Of a stretch of 64,000 bases of DNA, positions 32,833 to 45,512 are shown in pieces. Each line of letters starts with the position of its first letter. Within the stretch, counting starts at the first letter, position 1. The notes beneath the pieces are model-generated. The model was not told the DNA's origin. It did not search any database and saw only the letters and a program-made list of their open reading frames with translations. A program made the translations under genes and the position numbers. Source of the stretch: Paraspadella gotoi (taxonomy: Eukaryota > Chaetognatha); assembly GCA_051294375.1 (NCBI GenBank), contig CM119264.1:3604689-3668688 (forward strand), written 5' to 3'.

Positions 32833-33338
32833 GGACGAACTCTGGTCCTGATCAGCTTCTTCTCTATGGAGAGATGCATGATGCCTCTGTCCACATGTCT
32901 GACATCCCATGAGGTTCGAGCAAGCTCTCGCCAAATGGCCGCGTCCGAAACAGAGTCTGCATAAGCCCTTTTCCTTCATCCAGCTCAACCTCTCGTCGAC
33001 GTTCAACTCGAGAAATTTTGAGCACACCCCCGTGAAGTGAATCTTTTCACAAAAATCACACTTTGAATGTCTGGGTCCTCTGGGTGCATGATTGGTTGGG
33101 TCCGAGTTAGGATTTGAAAAACTTCGATTGGCGGCGACGCTTGCTTTATACGCGCGAGTGGTTGTGGCGGCGCGAACGGAAATATGGTTCCTACCGGCTT
33201 CCCCGGACGTCCTCGCGCAGTTGTAATTCGACCCTCCCAATTTTTCTCCCGCTGCTGACCCCTGCTTCATGAGGATGCCCATCGTCTCCTTTGACCTCGT
33301 CACCTCCTTCACTAATTCCAGAAACTCTTCAAATTTTA
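32830..33338 (-). CDS. gag: BEL/Pao gag, C-terminal part with three zinc knuckles, copy 1
   Basis: Open from the gap edge to TGA at 32830-32832. Three Cys/His knuckles are visible: CDFCEKIHFTGVC, CRLCFGRGHLARAC and CQTCGQRHHASLH, the three-knuckle arrangement typical of BEL/Pao Gag nucleocapsids. The 5' part of gag is in the gap (33339-33822), apart from an 87-bp island at 33823-33909 that matches copy 2 at about 38937-39023. The terminal TGA is followed in frame by CTA GCA and then pol. Confidence 0.9.
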
Positions 33339-34009
33339 NNNNNNNNNNNNNNNNNNNNNNNNNNNNNNNNNNNNNNNNNNNNNNNNNNNNNNNNNNNNNN
33401 NNNNNNNNNNNNNNNNNNNNNNNNNNNNNNNNNNNNNNNNNNNNNNNNNNNNNNNNNNNNNNNNNNNNNNNNNNNNNNNNNNNNNNNNNNNNNNNNNNNN
33501 NNNNNNNNNNNNNNNNNNNNNNNNNNNNNNNNNNNNNNNNNNNNNNNNNNNNNNNNNNNNNNNNNNNNNNNNNNNNNNNNNNNNNNNNNNNNNNNNNNNN
33601 NNNNNNNNNNNNNNNNNNNNNNNNNNNNNNNNNNNNNNNNNNNNNNNNNNNNNNNNNNNNNNNNNNNNNNNNNNNNNNNNNNNNNNNNNNNNNNNNNNNN
33701 NNNNNNNNNNNNNNNNNNNNNNNNNNNNNNNNNNNNNNNNNNNNNNNNNNNNNNNNNNNNNNNNNNNNNNNNNNNNNNNNNNNNNNNNNNNNNNNNNNNN
33801 NNNNNNNNNNNNNNNNNNNNNNAATCCCTCTCAGTTATCTTCGGCCCTTTCAGAAGTTCCTCCAACATTTGCTGCGCGGTAAAATTTTTTCGTCCGAACT
33901 CAATCTCTANNNNNNNNNNNNNNNNNNNNNNNNNNNNNNNNNNNNNNNNNNNNNNNNNNNNNNNNNNNNNNNNNNNNNNNNNNNNNNNNNNNNNNNNNNN
34001 NNNNNNNNN
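33339..34009. other. Assembly gaps around copy 1 gag
   Basis: N runs at 33339-33822 and 33910-34009 flank an 87-bp island of gag. The element's 5' end and 5' LTR are not visible. Confidence 1.
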
Positions 34010-35457
34010 TCCTTCCTTTCCCCCCTCTCTTTCCTCCCACGGCGGTATTCGCCCAACCCTCCGATCAAAGAATTCGATTTTTCATAAAGCGCGCCGGGGA
34101 AATTTTTTTATGGCCGCTCAAACCGTAGGAGAGCCGGCGAAAAGGGAGGAATAGAGGAACGGATAGGAGCGAAAATGGGGAAAGCGACAATTGGGGGAGC
34201 GAAGAGATTCGAGGAGCGGTGGAAATGAGAAACGGAAGAAGTGAGGAGTTGCATAGAATGTGGAGCTGGCGTAACGGAAAGTTCGGGTGAGGTTGAGTAA
34301 AAGGTAAGGCGTGGTCCTATAAGGGCGCGATGATGAGAAAGAGAGACAAAAAGAGAGAGAGAAGAGGCAGAGAGAAGTAGATGGGTGAGAGAGTTAGCCG
34401 TTGGGTTAGGTGATGGAGGTATGATTAGGGGTATAGGTAGATTCTGGGGAGGAGGGGGGTGGAGGAGATTGATTTCAGCTGCGACCAGAGCCAGTAGGGA
34501 GAAGAAGAAAAAGAAAAAAAAGAAACAGAGAAAGGGAAGGGAAAAGAAGAAGGCCCGAAAAAAGTTAATACAAAAGGAAAAAGGGGAAAAAAGGACCACG
34601 CTTTGAATAGGTAAATGAAGGAAGAAATATGCATGATGATGCATTGTGAATGATGATGATGAGAGATGGAGATGAGATTTGAATGGAAATGATTGGAAAA
34701 GAAACAAAAAAAAAATGAGAATGATGATTGATGATGATGAATGAATGGTGGTGGTAATTAACTTTTCATAATAGAGATGATTCGAACCATAAAGAGGAAA
34801 GTACATAAGGCAGCTCCAAAAACGGAGGAAAGAAAGAAAAAACGGAGATCATGCTTCTTCGTTTTTATTTCAAGCAGAGGGATTAAGTGACATCCCCTGG
34901 GCGAAATCTTTGATGTCGCTACTTTCGTCAAATTGCTTTTTTCCGAGGTTTAAAAAGAAAAAAAAATATGGTGCTGGCCTTGGAAATGAAGGGTTTAGGT
35001 GGACAGGTGTCATCGAAAGAAGCGTATTTCCTTGCTTGAAAGCAATTTCTGTCACGGTATATTTTAAATAGTTTAAACAATGATATATTTAACATAACTG
35101 CGATGGTTAGAATTTGTTAAATTTTTATTTTATTTTGAGGTCCCATTTTTACGTTAACTACTTTTTTTTTTCATTTCTTCCTTTTTTCTTTTTTTTTTCC
35201 ACGCCTTTTGTTTTATTTTCATTTCTTTCCTTTTACTCCATATTTCGTCATTTTCCCTTTTTTTCGTTTTCCTCAATATTCTCCCGCGAAGAGCGCGTGA
35301 GTCATCCTTCAGACGGCCGACACCGAATCCCAGATCTTCTCCGATCGCAAAAGAAAAAAAAAATATCGAGTCGTTGACTTTTAGTTTCTTCGGACCCGCT
35401 TGGGGTCGCATTACGAAGGAGAAAGGAATCTGGGAGAGAAGATATACTATATAACAA

Positions 35458-35460
<3 letters not shown>

Positions 35461-35540
<80 letters not shown>
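35461..35540. repeat. (GA)n microsatellite
   Basis: About 80 bp of nearly perfect AG repeat. Confidence 0.97.
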
Positions 35541-35542
<2 letters not shown>

Positions 35543-35654
35543 AAACAAACGAGGGAAATGTCTTTTTTTCCTCAGAAAGGTCGTCGCATAGGAAAGGCGC
35601 CTCTTAGTCTGACTCTTCGGTTCAAGGGAGAGACGTAAAAAATTCCTTATTGGG

Positions 35655-35755
35655 GACTGAGCCCTCAGTTTGAGAACAGAGCCCAGTTTGAGAACAGAAG
35701 TCCCAGTCCTCAAACTACAGTCTCAGTCTCCAGAACAGAGCTTCAGTTTGAAGAA
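35655..35755. repeat. Tandem repeat, ~18-bp unit
   Basis: Four to five imperfect units of cagtttgagaacagag-like sequence. Confidence 0.7.
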
Positions 35756-36255
35756 GGAATAATACTGTGCCTCAAGGTATATATCTTATCCAGATTTCTT
35801 TCCCGTTTATAATTTCACACATACGTTATACCAGTGCTGTTCATTACAGTGTTAAATCCAGTGAGGCAATGTCCCGATAACTTATTTCTTTTTTGTCTTT
35901 TTATCGACCAAGATCCAATTTTTTTTTTAATATTGCCTATTCCAGGTTATTCAAGGTCTTTTCTTTTGCCACTTTCTTTTTTCCCCTAAATCGAGAAAAA
36001 TTCTCTTTCTTTTTTTTCCTTCGTTTATTTGATGTCAAAATTTTCAAAACGAAGGTTAGCTTCAACAGCAGAGATATTTTTGGCTCTTAGGAAGAGAAAC
36101 ATTTAGAACTTTGTATATAACTCGTTCAAGCGCTAGTCGACCGAACGGAGAGGAGACACGAACATATCTTGTCCTGTAAATATGAAATTGAAGTTTCTGA
36201 GGGACTCTTCGCTTCTAGAAAACCTCCGGATTCGATGCTTACTGAGTCAACCCGG

Positions 36256-36613
36256 AGTTAAGAGAGATCGTGACGCCGCGCGATACTTGGCGTCGACGCA
36301 TAAACACTGATCATTTGTTGAATACGTAACTACGAACTAAAAAAAGTTCAGATACGTCTAAGTGAATGCCAGGGATCGCCCGCTGACGAGAAATGAACGA
36401 CAAATGAACATCGGTTTTCTATCACTCCCCGGATGGAGCCTACTTAGTATGTTATTACTTGCAATGAACAATTATTATTTGACATGAACTTACTATTTGC
36501 CTTGAAGGTTCTACTTCACTTCACACTACATATACATCAATTCGTTAATGAACACGGGCTTCATGGAGATAGAAAGTTTTAGCTGAGGCTTATAGCACTT
36601 ACTGTACTTAATA
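36256..36613 (+). repeat. BEL/Pao LTR (copy 2, 5' LTR)
   Basis: About 358 bp, the reverse complement in window terms of the LTR at 22463-22826, which fits a plus-strand element. It starts at (ag)TTAAGAGAGATCG, where the canonical TG appears mutated, and ends ACTTAATA. Gag begins about 650 bp downstream. Confidence 0.75.
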
Positions 36614-37265
36614 TTAAGAACTAAACTGTCTCCTACGGGATTCTATCTAAACTAACTAATTAAAATTAAAATAGCCGAAGCAGCCTGGGACTTGGAGGAC
36701 TTTTGGCTTCCCGAGTTTTTGGGTCCTAAATAAAATCATAACCTTGATCACGTTCTAATTGTGAACAGTTTTGAGGAATTCGGAAAGAAAGTGGGAGCCA
36801 TCGATAAGGGCACCACGGGAGCCGATCTTTTTTTTTTAAAAAACGATTGGGCCGGATCTTTTGTGATCGGGCCCGGTAAGAACGGGCTGGAGCCGAAGCC
36901 GTCGCAAAGTGAGTTTGTGAAAAAAAAAATGCCAGTCGCTGCTCAAGATGGCGACGGATTGAAACTTTGGCCATAAACCCAGCGATTTTTTAATAACATT
37001 AATAATCAAAATGAGAGAGGAGTTAGACGGTTCGCAAAGAATTACAATACGAACTAAACAAATTTGAAAAATTGTACAATAATGCCAAAGTTTCGTCGAG
37101 GTCCAGGCGACCCGACAGGCCGAAGGGGTCCGGGTGACTGTCCGGAGACTGTTCACTGATCTTGCACAATTTTGTTGTCCGCACACATCCTGCACTTGAA
37201 ACCGATCGCGTAAAGTTATTATTAGATGAGGGTCTTGTAAATTCGGTACCGGGCGTATTAAGGGC
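36614..37265 (+). other. Element leader (5' untranslated) of copy 2
   Basis: Sequence between the 5' LTR and gag. No obvious primer-binding site (tRNA 3'-end complement) follows the LTR at once, so either the LTR end or the priming tRNA is not what I assume. ORF shadows here have no support. Confidence 0.45.
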
Positions 37266-39747
37266 TTGGTCCCGTTAGTTGTATTTGACGAGGAGTATGA
37301 GGCGTCTGTAGATGAAGGTGTTGAGGAATCTGATGAGAAAATGAAAGCATTGAGGGTACTGTCATTTTGCCGTCCGGTCCGGTTGTTCCCCAAACTATCC
37401 CACCTGTCGATCTTAGAACCCCTCGTCATGAATCGCCGAACGTCAACGTCGAGAGTCGCGTCGAGCATTGGGTTGCAACTTCGGCCGACAGTCTGTACGT
37501 CGCCTAAGATCTACTACGGGCGTCTCCGCGTGTCTAGAGCCATCGAACGTCAGTGTCCGATCGTCCAGGAAGGAGGGCACGTCGGTAACAAAGTCCTCTC
37601 GATCGTCCAAAGAGACGATCAGACAAAGGTTGGTCCTCGATCTAGAGAGAGTTGACGAAGAGCGTTTAGCGATTGAAAAGGCGAGAGAGAAAGATAAAGT
37701 AGAAAAGGAGATTAGAAGATTAAAAGACGAGGCTAAGTTAAGAGAGATGGAAGAAAGTAAGAAAGAAATCGATTACGAATTCAGATTGAAAGCGATTGAA
37801 AGAAATAGAAAAGTGACTAACGAGAGAATCCACAACATTAGTAGAGGTAGTTCAGAAGAGGACCTGTATTCATGCAGATCGGGAGGAGCTCGCTCGGTAA
37901 CGTCGCGCCGAAGTCTCGTGAACGAACGTCGCGTCGACACACGCCCACGCGCCGATCAACACGTCGAAGAACGCCCGCTCGCCGAACGCCACGACGCAGA
38001 ACGCCCTTCCGCCGTCCAACTCGTCAAGGAATCTCCGCCGGATCTCACGGTGCCAAATCCCATCGTCTCTACGGTGAGGGGAGGAAAGGAAAGGGAGGCA
38101 GGACTTAATGAGGACGAATTGTTATTACAACTTGTGAGAAACTTACCTGAGGAAAAGAGGAAGAGTCTTGTTGCTGTATTGCAGTTGCCGCCGCCGGCCG
38201 GCCCGCGTAACATTGCGCCGCAAATCACCGCTTGTCCACCGATTGTTACCACGCCGTCCGTACCGCCACCCGTTCCGATCGCGCCGCCGCCGCGGATAGT
38301 ACCGCCGCCGCCGCCCGTAACATTTTCACCGCCGGTCCCGTTGCCACCGTTGCCGCCGCCTATTTTCATTCCGCCGGTTATACCGCCGCCGCCGATAGTA
38401 ACGCTCGGTTGTTCGTCGCCGTTTTTGTCGATGACGCCGGTGGAGAAATTGACGCCGCCGCCGACGGTTCCGTCGATAATTCAAGCGTCCGTTGCCGAAG
38501 GTGTGTCGAAGCCTGCTGAATGTCCCAGTTGTTATTGTCGAAGTTCGCCGCGCCCGTCGACGCCGTCCGTCGCCGATCTTTCTGTTGAGAATCTAGACGG
38601 GGGAGGGAGGAAAGAAGAGAAAGGAGAAAATATCAAATTAAATCACACACGTGAAGAAGCTCTTACCAACTATGCATTCTGCAAACACAACAACAAGCAC
38701 TGAGCATCATCAGACAAAAGAGGCCTAAATTAAAATTTAGCGGAAAGGATCGTCGAGTCGACTTTGAGTCACAGCTGAATTTATTTGAGTCACTCAGCAA
38801 AGTTGTGGGAGTAACCGACGAGATGTTGATGTCGGAATTAAAGGAGTACTTCGACGGGGATGCAGGGATCATAGTTTCACAACATGAGGCATCGGAAACC
38901 ACACTGAGGCTTTAAAGGAAGCAAAGAGAGGCGTTAGAGATTGAGTTCGGACGAAAAAATTTTACCGCGCAGCAGATGTTAGAGGAACTTCTGAAAGGGC
39001 CGAAGATAACTGAGAGGGATTTCACGGGGGCACGAACGTTTATATTAGAGATGGAAAGGTTTTGAAGAAGAGACAGTTGAGACAAATCGCAGCGTACGTT
39101 TTTCGACACAGTGACAACGTAGCATTGAGATATATGATCAAAAATTCGCATAGATAGCTAATCCGGTTGCCAAGAGAATGACAAGACATGAGTTAGCGAT
39201 TCTGAAAGGGGATGATAGGAAGAGAGGCGATCTCGAATTGAAATTTGAAGAGTTTCTAGAAATAATAAAGGAGGTGACGAGGTCGAAGGAGACGATGGGG
39301 ATCCTCATGAAACAAGGGTCATCGGTGGGAGAAAAAGTGGGTGGGTCAAATTATAGCAGCGCGAGGACGTCCGGGGATGTCAATAGGAACCACATTTCCG
39401 TTCGCGCCGCCACAACCACCCGCACTTCAAAGGCAATCGTCGCCGCCAACCGAAGTTTTTCGAATCCAAACTCAGACCCTACAAATCATGCACCCAGAGG
39501 ACCCAGAAATTCAAAATGTGATTTTTGTGAAAAGATTCACTTCACGGGGGTATGCTCAAAATTTCTCGAGTTGAACGTCGACGAGAGATTGAACTGGATG
39601 AAGGAAAAGGGTTTATGCAGACTTTGTTTCGGACGTGGCCATCTGGCAAGAGCTTGCTCGAACCTCATGGGATGTCAGACATGTGGACAGAGGCATCATG
39701 CTTCTCTCCATAGAGAAGACGCTGATCAGGACCAGAGTTCGTCCTGA
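37266..39747 (+). pseudogene. gag: BEL/Pao gag, copy 2 (several frameshifts)
   Basis: Read in at least four frame segments. First, an acidic N-terminus (37266-37350, DEEYEASVDEGVEESDEKM) and continuation. Second, a charged coiled coil (about 37640-37830, EERLAIEKAREKDKVEKEI) and a Pro-rich stretch (about 38185-38500) ending at a stop at 38703. Third, capsid-like sequence at 38704-39060 (LKFSGKDRRVDFESQLNLFE, typical of BEL/Pao Gag) with breaks near 38913 and 39065. Fourth, an open 190-codon segment (39178-39747) with three zinc knuckles as in copy 1. It ends in TGA at 39745-39747, in frame with pol. The frame breaks may be consensus errors, because pol right after it is intact. Confidence 0.85.
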
Positions 39748-39750
39748 CTG
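39745..39750 (+). promoter_or_regulatory. Putative gag-pol readthrough site TGA CTG, copy 2
   Basis: TGA (39745-39747), then CTG GCT GCA GCA TAC GTG in the same frame as pol. The position is conserved with copy 1, where the next codon is CTA. Confidence 0.7.
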
Positions 39751-41948
39751 GCTGCAGCATACGTGACGACGGGAGCGTTCCGGCCGATCGTCCCAGTTGT
39801 TGTTAGAAACGGAGAAAAATCGGTCGTCACGTATGCATTATTAGATAGCGGCGCTACTCGATCGGCGATGTCGATGAAATTAGCTAGTGAATTAGACGTC
39901 GCTACTTATGCTGAATTTACTAATTTGACTACTTATGATAAAGTCTCTAGAGCTTGGAGGGATTATGGAGATGTTGAAGTATCGAATTTAGATAATACGT
40001 TTTCCACGGAGATGAGGAAAGTGATGGTCGGAGAAGTCCTCACGACGGAGGCGGACAGACCGACAAGGAATGAAGAGATCGAAGATTATCATTACATGGA
40101 AGGAGTAGAATTTGCTGAATTGGAGGACGACTCGGTGGAGATGATTCTTGATGCGAGACTGGCACATGCATGGGTCGGAGGTGAAGTGAAGAAAGGTCCA
40201 GAAGGTTATCCGGTCGCGTTGAAGACGTTGTTCGGGTGGACGTTAGTAGGGGCAAGTGAAAATGAGAGTGGAGATCACATTAGCTGCTGCTCAACGCCGA
40301 ACGAGCACGAGAAATTGGAGTACATGATCGCGTCGATGTTCCGACATGACTTTATAATGAGAGGGACCGAGAAATATCCATCGGAGGTGCAACATCCGTC
40401 AGCGGAAGATTGCTACGCATTGGAGCAGTTGGAGAAAGAAATTTACTTTAACGAAAAGACTGGGCACTATGTTGCGCCGTCGCCGTGGAAGAAAGGGAGG
40501 GAAGAGACCGCTAAGTTTTTCGAAACGGTCAAGGATGACGTAATAAAGAATGCGGAGAGCAGAGCAAGAAAATTGGCGAACAAGATGCGGAAAGATCCGG
40601 CGCTGAAGGAAGGGGTGTTCAAGACGATGAAGGAGACGATCGAATCGGGCCACGCTAGAAAAGCTGTAGTTGACCATCCGCCGCCGGGTAATCCAGAATG
40701 TTTCGCGCCATTACTCGTAGTTACGAGACCAGACAAGCCGGGGAAGTTCAGAATTTGCCAAGACGCAGCATCCAAAGTGAACGGGAACGCACTAAACGAC
40801 CATCTGATTGGGGGGCCGGACAACTTAACTCCGCTGATCGGCATGCTGTTGAAGTTCCGACGAAAGAGATACACGATTTCTGCTGACATAAAAGGCTTTT
40901 TCCATCAAGTAGAGTTGCACCCGAAAGACGTAGCTGCATTTAGATACCATTGGTATACGGACGAGTCAATGAAGACGTTGGAGGTCCACGAGCCACTGGT
41001 CCATGTGTTCGGAGGAGCCGGAAGCCCAGGAGTTGCTACATTTGTGCTGCAGTACCATGGGAAAAGGTTGAGCTTCACTGGAGAATTTTCGCCTGAGGTC
41101 ATAATCGCATTTTTCATTAAAGTATATGTTGACGATTATCTTGACGCATTGGATGGAATCAAAGACGCCCGAAAGATGAGGCTGGACATGACGGAAGCCA
41201 TGAGAAGAGGGGGATTCGAGTTGACCAAGTGGCAGGCATCTCACCCACGAATACTGATAGACGAAGCCGGAGAAGATGAAGATGACAAAGAGTTGGAAAA
41301 GGAAAATGTTGACGAAGGTCTGGAAGAAGAATTGGAAGATAATCTTGAAGGGTTAGCCGGAAATGCATTGCCCGAAGATCCAACGATGGAGGAACATGAT
41401 TCAAAAGTCTTGGGGACAGGCTATAATTCGAAACGAGATGTGTTTTTCGTCCGCGTAACAGAAAAATCGAAGAAGGAAGCAAAAACGAGGAGAGACGTTT
41501 TGAAGTTGGTCGCGTCAGTTTTTGACCCGCTGGGGTTGGTGGCGCCGTTTGTACTGAAGGGACGGAGCATCTTTCAAAGGGTGGTGATGGAAGGAATAGA
41601 CTGGGACGAAAAGTTGTCCGACGAGCTGTTTGAGGCGTTTGACAAATGGAGGAAAAAGATGCACTTCTTAAAGAAAATTAGAATCCCGCGATGGACGAGT
41701 ATTGTCGGGTTAGATTGCGTGAAGACGACGTTGATTGTGTTCTGTGATGCAAGTTGTGAAGGCTACGGGGTGGCGATATACATAAAGAAAGAAAACAAAG
41801 GAAGTGAAAAGAGTCATGTGACGCTTCTTTTCGCGAAAGCTCATGTTGTTCCGGTCAAGATGCAAGAGAAGATTATCATTGAAGACCAGTTGGATCACGG
41901 AGATTCGATGCCGAGGTTAGAGTTGAATGCGGCAAGATTGGCGGCGCN
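39748..41948 (+). CDS. pol: BEL/Pao pol (protease, RT, RNase H N-part), copy 2, cut by a gap
   Basis: Open from just after the gag TGA to the N-gap at 41949. Carries protease DSGATRSAMS, RT catalytic VYVDDYLDAL at about 41121-41150, and RNase H FCDASCEGYG and MPRLELNAARLAA at the gap edge. It is collinear with copy 1 without frame breaks. Nucleotide differences from copy 1 are mostly third-position. Confidence 0.92.
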
Positions 41949-44573
41949 NNNNNNNNNNNNNNNNNNNNNNNNTAGAATTAGGAAGATAGAGATGATTTGC
42001 AAGATGTAGGGGAGCAGAGAGACAGCAACTGGGATTTGAGAGAGGCAGCGAAGCAAGTTTATACGACGAGAGAGGGAGGATGGGCAGCACATGCTCACTA
42101 GATTAGTCAATAGAACAGTGAGTTAGGTTGGATGCAGTGCGAGCCGCTGGAAAGAATTACGATATCATCAATGAACGTCAGTGAAAACGTTTCGTGGGTT
42201 ACGAAGGGACGGAATGCCATAACGACGGGCGCAGGGTCACTCTCAGACCAGAAAACGAATGGAAGTACATTCCCTAACGAAGAAGAATCCTAGCTGACGG
42301 CTCGACAAAGACCGTGGTAATTGAGTGCTGATGATGCGAGGTGATGAAAACAAGAATTCGATGCTGATGCTGGGAGAACGGGAGTTAGAAGGCTAGCGCA
42401 GGGCCCAGAAATGGCGAATATGCGTCGGCGTAGCGGAGATGTATAGCAGGGGGTGTATGATTATGTCATATATTATTGCGCCAGAGTAGTGTGTGTTCTG
42501 GTACAGGGAGCTTAGTCATGATCGATGATCACGGTGAAAGGTTAGAAGAAGAGAGAAGTCTAGAGATACAGTTGATTGGTGGGGCGAGATGTGAGGCCCG
42601 GGCCTTTCGGCAGGTGGTCAGCAGAGAACAGGAAGGTAAAGCTGAAGGTTTGAGAAGAGGAGACCTAGTACGATCGAGGCGCATGAGATGCGTGTTCGAG
42701 TCCTGAAATAATTGCAGAGAAGTTGAGTGTAGCATGTGTGATAATGTTCATTGAATGTATTGATGATCAGTGAGATCTCAGCACCCCTATGGGAAATGTG
42801 GTAATTTGCAAATTCAAACCGTACTCCCGGTTGACTATAGATTCCAGAGAAAAAGAGATGGGGAGGAAGATGGCAGATTTGGGTATTAAAAGTGACTGAG
42901 AAATAATAAAGTGAATTGGTAGAAAAAGTGAAGACGGATTAAGGATCGGAGTAGTGAAGTTGTTCCACAGAAAAGCAGGTAAAAGAATTAGTGAAACGAG
43001 GAATGTCGAAAAAGAGAAAAAAAGGGGAGAAAGGAGGTCCTGCTTGAGTTGTTTGAAAACTTGGGATGATGACGCCGGAAATTCACACCAGAGAGTTGAG
43101 ACACACGAGAAACTCGAGCGAGAATTGCTCGCGTTAAAGTCCATTTATAGATGAGGAACGAGGCTCATGAGAACTGGTGGGAGGCTGGAAAATTCGAAAG
43201 GACTACCATACACACAAACACCCAATAATATTGCCAAAAAGATGACGAAATGGTAAGATTCACTAATTCGACATGAACACACACACTTTATCACCAATTC
43301 CTGCCAATGCGCTACATTCCATTCGCGTCAGGAAGAAGATTCACCTTATTGGGGAGAAGACCAGCCGTAGAGAAAGATCCGGTCGCCGGTGTCTTGAAGT
43401 GTCAAAAGAATTGATAAAGTTCCAACCGCCAGCAGGAAGATGCCGAGCCATGCCCGAGTTCCGCATGTGAATGAAGCAATGTCACGTTCGAAGTCACAGG
43501 TCTGATTGTTTCGGGCCCATTCCAGGTGAACAAAAACACGACGTCGTGGCGGGCGAACTAAATCAAAAAGAACGTCGTCAAATTCACATTGATGTCGTAA
43601 CCAACGCCGTGCAGTAACATTGCGAAATATGAGCAGATATGACAAGCCTCAGTCGATGGCTCAGTGCTTTAATAAGATTTCAAAATGTTTATCCCAGGAG
43701 GTTACGGAACTTGTATCGGACAACGGCAGAGAGATTCGATGCCGAGGTTAGAATTGAATGCGGCAAGATTGGCGGCGCAGACAAGAGACACAATGATTAG
43801 AGAAGCAGGCGAGGAGTTCGACGAAATCCACATGCTCACAGATTCAACTAGTGTTGACAAACTTCAAGACACCGGCGGACCGATTTCTCTACGGCTTGGG
43901 GGCCTTCCTCCCCAATACTTAGGTGAATCTCTGTCCTGACTTGCGATGGAATTGTAGCGCATGCGCCCGAATGGAATGAAAAGTTACGTGCTCAAATGGT
44001 CGAAATTAATGAGGTCTACCAAATTCGTCCGTCTTTTGGCCAAATATTAAATTGAATGTTTGCTAATGTACAAAATAACAGGAAAGGTGGAAAAACAATT
44101 TTTTTCAATGGTAAAATGAAAATAATAACTTTAATAATATGCAGCAACCACGAATAACTGGCTCCGAACTGTTCCCAGCCTGAGCAACCCCGCCAACCAC
44201 ACAGTGTTCTTTCATGTGAGCCCCTTCCTGCATCTATTATAATAAAAAACGGCACCTTAACGCGAACAATTCTTGAGTTTTCTAATGTTCTCAGTCTCTG
44301 TCTGTGTTTTTCCAATTTGCTAAAAAAATTATTAAAAACAGAGTTCGGCGTCATCACCCCTTTAGGTTTCAGCAATTCAACATAGATCTTCTTTTTCACG
44401 AAAATTTTTTTCTTGATAGCTTTGAAATTAACTTTAAATCTCGGCTTTTTCAAAAATCTTCTCCCGTCATCTTCGAATTTCTTCTCCCCGTTCGGCATAT
44501 TGAATATACTCGTTTGTTACTCTGTACCTCAATCACACTCTGCGATCTGCATTCGTGACGGGCAGGATCATAG
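41949..44573. pseudogene. Scrambled pol/integrase fragments of the same family
   Basis: Bounded by gaps at 41949-41972 and 44574-44717. 41973 to about 43680 aligns on + with the end of RNase H (EWKYIP-like at 42258), the linker (MMTPEIHTRELRH-like at 43064) and the integrase N-terminus, full of indels. At 43730-43850 an RNase H patch (DSMPRLELNAARLAAQTRD.. MLTDST) is spliced into integrase-like sequence. From about 43850 to 44573 the sequence runs inverted and matches copy 1 near 29600-30020. Confidence 0.7.
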
Positions 44574-44717
44574 NNNNNNNNNNNNNNNNNNNNNNNNNNN
44601 NNNNNNNNNNNNNNNNNNNNNNNNNNNNNNNNNNNNNNNNNNNNNNNNNNNNNNNNNNNNNNNNNNNNNNNNNNNNNNNNNNNNNNNNNNNNNNNNNNNN
44701 NNNNNNNNNNNNNNNNN

Positions 44718-45294
44718 GTCAAAAGAATTTGAAAGTCCCAACGCCGCAGAAGATGGCAGAGCATCCCGAGTTTCGCGTGAATGAAGCAATTCCGTTCGAA
44801 GTCACAGGTCTTGATTGTTTCGGGCCATTCCAGGTGAAACACGCCGGGCGGGGACTAAATAAAAAGAACGTCGTCATATTCACATGTCTAACAACCCGTG
44901 CAGTAACATTCGAAATATTGAGAGATATGACAGCTCAATCGATGCTCAGTGCTTTAATAAGATTCAAAAATGTTTATCCAGGAGTACGGACACTTGTATC
45001 GGACAACGGCACCAACCTCGTGGGCGCCAACAACGAGATCGAGAGGCAACTTCATCAACTTCAAAAGGACGACAAAGTCAACGAAGGAATCGCCGCAAAG
45101 GGCATCACCTGGATATTCGGACCACCAAATGCTCCACATTGCGGAGGTGCGTGGGAGAGGTTGATCAGAGAAACGAAGAAGCACCTCAACGCCGTCATGC
45201 CCGCTGAATTAGACGTCGACACATTCTCGACAATACTAAGTGAAGTAGCAGGTATATTATATATCGCCGACCATGTGACGTTTGAAATCATCTG
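44718..45294 (+). CDS. BEL/Pao integrase catalytic core
   Basis: The best-preserved integrase in the window, open from the gap edge. Catalytic triad visible: Asp in VTGLDCFGPF (44813-44815), Asp in LVSDNGTNLVGA (45002-45004) and Glu in HCGGAWERLI (45155-45157), a D-x62-D-x50-E spacing as in retroelement integrases. An upstream piece (QKNLKVPTPQKM) follows the zinc-binding region, which is lost in the gap. The frame is lost at about 45255, after SEVAG, shortly before the C-terminal domain. Confidence 0.9.
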
Positions 45295-45512
45295 ATCCTA
45301 TTAAAAAGGTGAAGGTGGCAACTGTCACAATCGAAGCTTTTTATTACCCGCATACTTATTTACATCTACTTCAATTAGACATATTTACCGATAACGCCAG
45401 GGCTGCGGAGATACATATCGAAAATGGCGGCTGTGGAGACAAGTGAGCGACGTTAGCCGACGCATTCTGGACAAAGATGGCATTCTGAATACTTGATCTC
45501 TTTAACAGCGAG

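Larger units (their letters stand above)
34010..36255. other. Inter-element DNA, low complexity, no gene seen
   Basis: Purine-rich and AT-rich sequence containing (GA)n at 35461-35540, a T-rich tract at 35160-35280 and a degenerate tandem repeat with unit cagtttgagaacagagcc at 35655-35755. It may include leftover leader sequence of either element. I find no ORF with domain or splice support. Confidence 0.5.

Noticed and set aside
34108-34806. 232-aa minus-strand ORF
   Set aside because: Phe/Ser/Leu-rich because the plus strand is purine-rich; no domain, no splice context.
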